NCBI GenBank assembly: GCA_000320545.1
Contig: ADNK01003243.1
Coordinates: forward strand, 1 to 64,000
Source of the DNA: Bigelowiella natans CCMP2755
Taxonomy: Eukaryota > Cercozoa > Chlorarachniophyceae
Direction: 5' to 3'
Length of the DNA: 64,000 bases
Shown: one piece after another, positions 55,577 through 64,000 of the stretch
Numbering within the stretch: position 1 is the first letter of the stretch
Layout of the letters: each line of letters starts with the position of its first letter
The notes under the pieces: generated by a model
Databases searched by the model: none
What the model saw: only the letters and a program-made list of their open reading frames with translations
Told to the model about the DNA's origin: nothing
Program-made: the position numbers and the translations under genes

Positions 55577-57414
55577 GACATGTGTTGCGGTCAAATGGTT
55601 TCACACCCGGAAACCCCCTATTCAACATCGGGACCTTAAAATTGAAAACTTGCTTGTAACTGCTGATGGCACTTTGAAGCTATGCGACTTCGGATCTTGC
55701 ACGCAAATTTCTAAAAAGTGAGGAATATGTGTGTGTGTGTGTGTGTGTGTGTGTATAATTTTTCATTTTTCGAATATGTGCGAATTAATCTCAGAGTGCA
55801 CAATGTATCATTAGTATCGTTGAGAGATAGGCTAGGAAATTAGGAGTGGACCAACAACGGCTATGACAAAATAATGGATATAGTGATAATGGTGATGATA
55901 ATTATCGACTCCTCATGGTATCGTGATTTCTTTGTTGGCAGATATACAACACGATCTGAAATTCTTCAAGAGGAAGAGAGAATTCAAAAATACACCACTA
56001 ATTGCTACATGGCTCCTGAAATGGCAGATTTATATAAGCACGAGGTAGTATGCACAGCATCGTTATACACTCTCTATCTCCTCCTCCTCCTCCTCCTCCT
56101 CCTCCTGCTGCTGCTGCTGCTATATCGAACGATGTAATATTCAACAATCGATGATTCATCATAGGTTATCTCCGAGAAAGTAGATATCTGGGCTCTTGGT
56201 TGTATTTTATTTGTAATGGCGTTCTTTGAACATCCATTCCAAGAGAAAGTAAGATTGTCTCGTCATTGCACCACTAAAGCAGTAGTAGCAACATTAGCGT
56301 GGCGTTATAAATTGATGATAAGTTGTAAACTCATCGCAGTTTTCACCAATCGTTAGTTTAGTAATATATGCAGTGCGTTATCAATCTTCTCTTTCTTTTT
56401 CGCATCGTCACAAATAATAATAACAATAATAATAAAAATAATAATAATAATAAGTAATTACTGTCATCATCAATATTCGTCGTCCGTTGTCGATCGATTA
56501 GCAACTATCAACTCCTTGTTCTGACAAAAACAAGGAGTTGTTTGTATCATCATCATCACCATCATCATGCATTCATAATAGGGGACCCTGGCTATAATGA
56601 ATTGCGCATATACTATTCCATCAAAGCATAAATACTCAACTGTCCTCCTAGACATGATCAAGGTAGAAAGATAGAGAAAAGCAGAGTGCAATAATTCGTA
56701 GCGAGAATTAGTGGTGAATCACCTTCTTATTAATGTAAATAATCTGCAGACGAGGAATGTAATTTACAATAGATGTACAACAGTTTCGTGCAGTCGTCGC
56801 CGTTGTCGTCGCTAACTCTGTAGATACTACGTTGTGATCTTTGTTATTGGTGTTGCTACTACTACTACTACTACTACTACTACTGCTGCTGCTGCTGGTG
56901 GTGCTGGTGGTGCTGGTGGTGGTACTCCGGCTGTCCTCCTTTCCTTCCTTTCTGCTGTGATTTTTAGAATCTTTTGACTGCAAAGCCAAAGAGACGACCT
57001 GATATTCATAAGGTGGTGGTGCTGTTGTTTTTGCTGATGAGGCGATGATGACTTCAAAATACAATGAGAGTGTTTCTGTCAGTCAAATTCTAGAAGTCCT
57101 GCTAGTTGTAATTATTGTTATAGAATCGACTGTAAAAGGTGGAGGAGCAGTGATTCCTGAACTGATGTTATCTTGTCCCTGAACAACTGCTTACTGCTGA
57201 ACAAATGTTATCTTGTCCCTGAACAACTACTTACTGATGCTGCTGCACAAACCATCAATACGCCACGACCATAAGTTTTTTATTCATTTCCTCTTGAATT
57301 TATCTTCGTTGTTTAGTGTTTGGATATGGTTGATGCTTGGGAACGGTTTCTTGATACTGGTAAGAAACCAGACTTCAAATCGCTGGGGAGAAAACAGCAG
57401 CACCCTGGTTGTAT

Positions 57415-57445
<31 letters not shown>

Positions 57446-57972
57446 TTTTGGATTATGAGCTCGGAAATCTTTCTCATCGTTGCAAAAAGTTATCATTGTC
57501 ATTTTTACACGACATACTATAAAAATATAAAGTTTCTGGTTCTGAAGAGAGCGATGAGGATTCGGAAGACATAGAGGAGCGAAAGGTTGTGATATTTGTC
57601 GTAGTAGTACGTTTGAGTGATTATACGGAGAGTATGATGATGATGATGATCATTGATACTGCGCCCCTGTATACTTACCTTTGAACTCTAGATAAGCTAC
57701 CAAACCTTCTCCTGAAGAAGTAGCTGCTAATCCTGATAAATTTGATTAATGATAAAATCAATTGCGATTTACTTTCATCAAATTCCATACTTTTTATCTT
57801 TACATTGATATTACTTAGAAGAGGAAGGCCGCCAAGAAGCATAAGAAGAAAATGGAGAAGAAAAAGAAAAGGGTACGGAAGATTACAACGACCTCTCCAC
57901 CTATTGTTCTTTCCTCATTTCCTTCCCCCTATGGTTTCCTTGTCCCCTCTCCTATCTCCTCCTCACCTGCAT

Positions 57973-58023
<51 letters not shown>

Positions 58024-58587
58024 TGCCTCCTCAAAACACAGCAGCAGCAGCAGCAGCAGCCCACGCACGCACAATGCCATGTAGTACCATATGAAGCTCC
58101 TCTACGTTTTCTCCGAACAACACTTTATTTTTTATGTTCCTTCACACTGTGATGGCAATGCTGTCCCGCGAAGGAGATGGAGAAGAAAGCTAAAGAATCT
58201 CAACGAAGGTTGTAGTGCATAGTAGTGGTAGAAAGAAAGAAAGAAGAAGAAGAAGAAGATGATGATATCGTTTGGAAGAATGCACTAATTTTAAGTAAAC
58301 ATAAGAAGAAAGAGGAGGGATTCACTTTCCATTTTAGATGGATGAAAGAGAGAGGAAGAAAGATGGCTAAATTGTGAAAGGAGGAGTAGGAGGAGGAGGA
58401 GGAGGAGGAGGAGGAGGAGGAGGAGGAGAAGGGAGAGGAGGAGGGGACGAAGATCCAGTAGTAGTAGCAGCAGCAGCAACAACTATAGCAGTAGCGCATA
58501 ACAGTGCGAGCACCCCCCCCCCGACTCCTTTGTTCCTCATTCCTTCCTCTCCCTCCACTTTCGCTATCTTTAATCGCCACACCGGTG

Positions 58588-58627
<40 letters not shown>

Positions 58628-58770
58628 CACCCATCCCCAATACCGTTAACATTATTCTTAGAGCTATGGAGGCGGCTGCTCGGCGCCAAGCACGACGAAA
58701 ATTAAGGCAACAAGGAGGGGGGAGAGGACCTGCTGCTCCTGCTGAAGATGACTTCGATGTCCGTCTACAC

Positions 58771-58814
<44 letters not shown>

Positions 58815-59129
58815 TCGCAGCAGCAGCATTAACAGCAATGACCATCTACACCTTGCATCGTCATCATCATCATCATCATCATCATCATTATCAGCTTCGT
58901 CATCATCACAGGTTGATTGGTCAAAGCAAGGAGGCGGTTTCAATTGTGGTGGTGGATCAGCAGGAGTAGCTGCAAGTAATGCCGCTGATGAAGCTGCTGC
59001 TGAGGTAGTAGTAGTTGTAATAATTTCATGGCTGCTACTACTCGATAGTATGAGTAACATGAGTAATAACCTTTATAATAACCTTTATATATCCTACTAC
59101 CCTCCATCTACTCATCAACCATCTCACGA

Positions 59130-59161
<32 letters not shown>

Positions 59162-59996
59162 ATTGTTACAAATAGTTTGACGTAGACTGGGACAATGGGC
59201 TAAATGAAACCCAGCAGCAGCAAGGAAGGGAGGGAGAAGGAAGCTCTTCCTCGTCCAAGTTAAGCTGGTAGTAACAGCAGAAATACTGACATTATATAAA
59301 CAAATACTCCACATCATTGTATGTACATACGTACTACTACTACAAAACACGAAAAGGATACACAAGGGGAAACGGAGGAATAATTCTCATTCTTTTCATG
59401 CTTCATGATGATGTTGATGACATAATGAAGAAAATCAATATGAATTTCGTATTACTGTTTGCTTCATTTGAAAGCGTTGTTCCCGTCATTATTTTGCTGT
59501 GTTTCACTATAAAGCACATGCATACAGTTATTACATCATCATGATAACATTGTGGTGTTGTTGTTGTTGTTGTTGTTAGGGACCCATTTGCAGCTGATAA
59601 TACTAATAAAAATGCGCCCGGCGGCGACATCTTTTCTGTTCTTGAAAGTAGTAGTGGCAATGATCCTAACAAGATCAAACCTACCTTGAGCCGTGCTCTA
59701 TCTGGGGGAGGAGGAGGAGGAGGAAGGGCGGGAAATTTTGATGAAAAACAGCAACAGCAGCAGCAGCATTTTATGCCCCCTCAATCAGCCCAGCTTCATT
59801 ATGTGGTAGTAGTAGCAGTAGTAGCAGTAGTGTATTCGTCCAATTTTTAAGCATAGTAGTAGTAATGAGATAGTAGTAGTAATATGATTTGGGAGGAGGA
59901 GGTAAAGGCGGATGGCAAGGCTATGGTAGTTGTAATTTCTGGCACATTATCATATGCCTTGCGCACCATCACCACAACAACTACTAGTAGTAGTAA

Positions 59997-60028
<32 letters not shown>

Positions 60029-60901
60029 ACCACTTCTAAGTCTACAATGTATTATTACGTCTCTGTCTTTGTCTGTCTATCTCTCCAGCAGCAACGACAA
60101 ATTAGTGGCCAATCGCCTCAAATGAGTCCTAATGGAATGATAATGCCACAGCAGCAGCAGCAGCAGCAGCAGCAGCAATGGGGAGGTACTATAGTTCAGC
60201 TGCTAATATCACTCTACCAATATCATCCAACACATAAAGAGGACAACATTAAGAGCTACCACACAACATTTTGCATACTGTTTGTCTTACAAAATGAAGG
60301 GAGGTGATAAGGCCATCACTCTCTGTCTCATGTTGCGATATAGTGCTACTACTAGTACACTAATAATAATAATAATAATAATAATAATAGTAATAGATGA
60401 TGATGACAATTAAACACTCACGACGATCACCATCACCACGATATACAATTGAATAATTCTTCCTGTTAATGGATGCATTACAAGAGGAAGAAGAAAATAC
60501 TCATGATAATACATTATATGATGGTGCAGGTGGTGGTCTCAATCATGCCTACATGATGCAGCAACAACAACAGTAAGCAGACCCACCCTCCTTATGATTA
60601 TTATAAGTATTCAATAGCCTGATATAGAGAGAGAGATAACTACAATTATATTCTATCATGAGTTATAATGAAGATTTTGCTATTTCTTTGTATCATCAAT
60701 GTCGTCTACAAATGTGCTCCTTTTCTTTTTGATTGTTTGTCGCCACAAGGTATTACCATCAGCAGCAGCAGCAGCAAATGTACAACATGCAGCAGCAACA
60801 GTATCAGCAGCAGCTTAGTTCCCCTCCAGCACCGCAACGGCAAGGTTCCTCAAACAGCACTGTGGATTCATTTTTTGGGCCTGGAGGCGGTGTTAGTGCT
60901 G

Positions 60902-60934
<33 letters not shown>

Positions 60935-61738
60935 GTGGTGGTGGTGGTGGTGGTGGTGGACATGGCTCAAGCAGTGTCGATGCAGTATCGGTAACAACTA
61001 ACTCCTCATCATATTAATGATAATCTAATCATTTGCTGCTTGTGATTGACAAGAGTAGTAGAAGACACCATACTTAACCACTAAATTATGATATATTGTT
61101 ACGTACCGATTAAATCCTCCTCGTCTGTAATTAATAAAGGATGATGAAAGAATAAGCATTGATAGGAATATGTGTTGTTTATTATAACTTTGTAACGAAG
61201 GAAGACTTGAGATTGTCAGCAGTACACCCATAACGACATTGATGATAAGTATTGCTGTGTTAGTATTCTCCATAATATGATGATGCTGCACATATGCATA
61301 TGAGGATGCTTCGTAACCCATCTCGTAATACTGGTTATTATTAGGGCCTCACATCTGCTTTCTCTGGTGTTGGAATGGGATCGTCACAAGGTATTCCATC
61401 CCTCCTTCCTTTTTTTTCTACAGCTCAATAATAAAGCATTGTGTAATACTTAAATTGATGTAGAAATTATCATTGTATGAACCAGGAATAATATACTTAT
61501 ATATGTAACACATATGTATAATATGTCGATAATATCTTACACATCCTCCTACGTGTTTGTTCTCTTCTTAGTAAGGAATACTAGCAACGTTGCGTCGAAC
61601 TCGACATTCGCAAGCGACCCATTTGCAGGAGTTGGTTTCAATGACCATACTCCTAAAGAAAGACCGAAATCAGGGACCATAAAAGAGAAGAAGGAAAAAG
61701 ACGTATTCGAATGCTTGGGGGAGTTCACCGGTTTTTAA
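54002..61738 (+). CDS. AAK1/NAK-family protein kinase with endocytic-type tail
   Basis: Kinase exons close in phase: 54002-54034, 54200-54241, 54311-54388, 54584-54670, 54844-54888, 55109-55174, 55324-55419, 55578-55717, 55942-56044, 56165-56248, 56582-56662, 56968-57012, 57317-57407 and 57533-57585. Motifs: GSGGYAFVYL (Gly loop), YALKKM (Lys64), EYYILME, QHRDLKIENLL (Asp168), CDFGS (Asp186), KYTTNCYMAPEM, DIWALGCILF and KRRPDIHK. The GGYAFVY loop and KYTT-x-x-Y-x-APEM activation segment identify the Numb-associated kinase group (AAK1, BIKE, GAK), which phosphorylates adaptor mu subunits. The tail, about 57800-61738, has Lys-rich, Gln-rich, Gly-rich and Thr-rich exons, FDVDW twice (near 58753 joined to 58912, and 59175), DPFAADN (59581) and SDPFAGVGF (about 61615). 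Most tail exon junctions are not resolved, so a separate downstream gene is possible but less likely. Confidence 0.85.
54692..54782. repeat. (TA)n(TG)n array in an intron of the kinase gene
   Basis: TA repeats pass into TG repeats between exons 54584-54670 and 54844-54888. Confidence 0.95.
57166..57240. repeat. 40 bp tandem duplication in a kinase intron
   Basis: TGTTATCTTGTCCCTGAACA at 57166 recurs exactly at 57206, and the following bases also match (ACT, then CTTACTG) with one change. The unit is 40 bp and is not a microsatellite. Confidence 0.85.
57981..58021. repeat. (CT)n array
   Basis: A CT dinucleotide tract in the inferred intronic part of the kinase tail. (GGA)n at 58387-58443, (CAT)n at about 58590-58625, (TA)n at 58775-58811 and (GAT)n at 59129-59160 lie further along. 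Confidence 0.9.
60150..60178 (+). repeat. (CAG)n coding poly-Gln in the kinase tail
   Basis: CAG/GCA repeats are read as Gln in the frame containing QISGQSPQMSPNGM. A second Gln-rich exon is at about 60757-60820 (MYNMQQQQYQQQ), followed by ACT and GGT arrays at 60903-60960 that are read as Thr and Gly. Confidence 0.75.
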
Positions 61739-63500
61739 GCACGGTGCACTGGAGTGTATCAAGACAGAAAAATACATTCTCGCTGTTTAAAGAGGTGGAT
61801 TCGCACGCCACGAATGCACTTGTCCTGATCGAAGATGTTCATTCTCCATTGCCTCGTAAAATGCGTGAAAATTGACACAGCCACGATTGATCGATTGCGT
61901 CCGCCACCTCGCGTCTGACAGACGCACAGCATGCACTCATCCGCCTGCCATGCCAATCATGCGATGCACGACCGTCATGCACACGCACGCAGCTCCAGAC
62001 GTGCTGGAGTGTGCACATCATTGGCACACATGCGGTTAGAGACTGAGTGCACACATGTCCGTGTGCACCAAGCACATGCATGCACATCCACTGCACATGC
62101 GTGTCTCTTGCTAGCTACGCTTGCTGAGCATGTTGTTGCACGCGGTCTAGATGGTCTTTGCAATGAGTGCGAGACGGATGTGCAATGAAGTGATCAAATC
62201 TTTTCAATGCACATGGACTACAAGTGCATGAATGGTCATCCCAATGCACCATGCAAAGCAGCGGCTGCAGCACTTGGCGGGTTGCATCCATTTGTCTCGC
62301 CCTTCCACCATGCCAGCAGCTTTTTCATGAATTCATTTGAACTGGTGAAATTGCGTTCGCTTGCACGCCAGCTGGACAGCTCAGAGCTGCGATGCAGCAG
62401 GTGATCTAGTGATGTGTGTGGTGCAATGTGTGTCGACTGCTGGACAGGTGTCTCTCATCGCACACCACCTCTGGTCATGTCTGCGTGAGAACGTGCACTG
62501 GACCATCATGCACTCGCGGCGCTGCGGTGCGTCTGCCAGTCTGCACGCAGGAGCATGCATCTCTGCTGCGCAGCGCCATGCTGTTCATCATGCTAGCATG
62601 CTAGCCAGCATGGCTCTGGGGCTGGCTAGCTGGTCAAAACTTGCTAGCCTGGTCCAAATTTTGCTTGCCTGGTTGTCAGTGTCTTGCTCGCTGTCTGCGA
62701 TCTTGCAGTGTGCGCGCCCACGCTCGCTGGCAAGTGGCGGAACTTTGGCCAAAGCTGGAAAGCGCCCCACACATGCACCTTCCAGCCTTCTCAAAAGCCA
62801 TCGATCGGCAATGCAATTTTTTCCGTCAGGAACTCACCAAAATGGTGCGGCACCTGACTTGGTGTGACCAGTTTTCAGCTGCACGCGGTGGGTGTGGCTA
62901 GCTCGTGCTGTTGGAACACTGGGTGCACCTCTGCTAGCTCTGTCTGGCAACAACAAACGAAAGAAGCAGGCACATGACTTGCAAGAGTTGAAATGTGAGA
63001 TCTCAGCGCTGGTTTGGTTTGAGAAGCTTGACCTCCGCTCCAGCTCTTGTTCCTGGGAGAGGGCTGTGAGTGGCGCCTGGCGTGCTCCACGAACAAGTGA
63101 ACGAAGTGATTCCAGTGGTGGGACTTTGATGATGACACTTTGGTTGAGTCTAAAGCAAAAAATGATTTTTTATGCACCAAAAACATCTAATAAATTAGAA
63201 AACAATGATGCACGTGGAGACAATCAAGTTGTCCTCATCAGATCACATGATTCATTGTCGTTTGTCCTTTTCATAGTCATCCTGTCGACTTAGAAATGGC
63301 TGACTGAATTCTGTCACGAAGAGCTACACAGCCTTCCCCAACGGCTGTGCTGTTTGCCTGCTCTTTGGAACAATCCAATCACCACACACTCTCGTCAAAG
63401 ATAGTCTCGAGATTCGATTCAGCTGTAACTTCGGCGTTAATAGAAACAATTCGAACATCTTCGACTTCGACCACTGCATCATGATCATTGTCCAAATATT
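61739..63500. other. Spacer with a long compositional island
   Basis: Downstream of the kinase gene, about 61840-63120 is strongly enriched in TGCA, GCATGC, CTAGC and GTGCAC words and is GC-richer than the genes. Frames of 60-170 codons are open on several strands at once, a sign of composition rather than coding. No family motif, RNA gene or transposon feature was identified. Confidence 0.6.
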
Positions 63501-63535
63501 ACGATTACACACTCTGACGAGGGATAAATGATTAC

Positions 63536-63987
63536 GATGCCACAGAAGCCAGAGGAGTGTCACATGATGTCGAGATGCCTCTTTACAGAAGTTTTGTCCA
63601 GGCCGTCAATGATTGGTATGAAAACCATCTTGCCAACGATTCTTCGGTTTCACATACTTTGTCCACAGCACAAAATACGGGGGAGAGTGTGCATCAAAGC
63701 TACTTCAGTATGGTAATGCATGGGTTGACCGATGATCCATCATTTTTTCTTGAGATTCGTCGTAGTCAGGAGATGTCAAAGGGAGAAATCATTCACGATG
63801 TTCACGCCAATGGACGTAGGCTTCTCCGCGCCGACCGAAGATGTACAAAAAAATGAACTAATCACTGCTATTGCTGCTGCTGCTACATAAGAATACTAAA
63901 TATACAATTGATAGAGTAATCGTTTATTCTAATAGGTTCGAAGATCCAGATTGGTTGTATTCGGTTCGTCAACTAAATAAAAATTAG
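63536..63987 (+). CDS. Unrecognised gene near the window edge, two exons
   Basis: The frame from about 63536 to 63856 encodes a non-repetitive stretch: EMPLYRSFVQAVNDWYENHL, SYFSMVMHGLTDDPSFFLEI and KGEIIHDVHANGRRLLRA. A possible last exon from 63936 reads FEDPDWLYSVRQLNKN and stops at 63987, but the joining phase was not settled. The frame has an in-frame stop just upstream of 63536 and no ATG start, so a 5' exon is missing, probably within 63250-63530. No family was recognised. Confidence 0.4.
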
Positions 63988-64000
63988 AAAAAATGTCGAT

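Noticed and set aside
58200-59133. Long frames of 200-286 codons on both strands
   Set aside because: They are driven by (GGA), (CAT), (TA) and (GAT) arrays; only short segments such as 58665-58753 and 58912-59003 look like real kinase-tail exons.
62361-62867. 168-codon plus-strand frame
   Set aside because: Cys-, Ser- and Ala-rich composition matches the island's word bias, frames overlap on the other strand, and no motif is present.

Overview
This window is nuclear DNA from an intron-dense, microsatellite-rich microbial eukaryote. Most genes are broken into exons of 16-500 nt, joined by GT-AG introns of about 60-500 nt, and (TA)n, (CA)n/(TG)n and trinucleotide arrays fill many introns and spacers. 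No rRNA, tRNA, CRISPR, operon or recognisable transposon was seen. The gene set (nucleoredoxin, clathrin-adaptor beta subunit with an AAK1-type kinase, PDXDC1-like PLP protein, SLC25 carrier, FEN1, Aha1, a giant coiled-coil protein) fits a free-living, possibly flagellated protist or alga. I cannot assign a lineage from sequence alone.

Layout: 1-1656 (-) 3' exons of an LNG-motif protein, with a ~118 bp inverted repeat at 1-487; 2368-3381 (-) small coiled-coil gene; 4127-5558 (+) SLC25A44-like mitochondrial carrier; 6551-12655 (-) PDXDC1-like gene; 13312-18912 (+) membrane-anchored FnIII-nucleoredoxin fusion; 20090-32603 (-) giant coiled-coil protein of about 3,870 residues; 35210-39797 (-) unrecognised many-exon gene; 40473-41159 (+) intronless M23 metallopeptidase; 42021-42950 (-) Aha1 N-domain protein; 43237-44704 (-) membrane-anchored TPR protein; 45360-48545 (+) FEN1; 49825-52846 (-) AP-1/2 beta adaptin; 54002-61738 (+) AAK1/NAK-family kinase with a low-complexity tail; about 63536-63987 (+) an unrecognised gene at the edge.

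Genes tend to alternate in head-to-head pairs separated by 0.6-1.2 kb. The convergent 3' spacers, and two other large spacers, hold islands of a distinct composition, rich in TGCA, AGCT, GATC and CTAG words and poor in long open frames. Two neighbours are functionally linked: the AP beta-subunit gene and the adaptor-associated kinase gene are divergent and share one 1.15 kb upstream region.

Exon coordinates are hand-derived from splice consensus, reading-phase continuity and family motifs. Where a phase did not close or an exon was not found, the entry says so.
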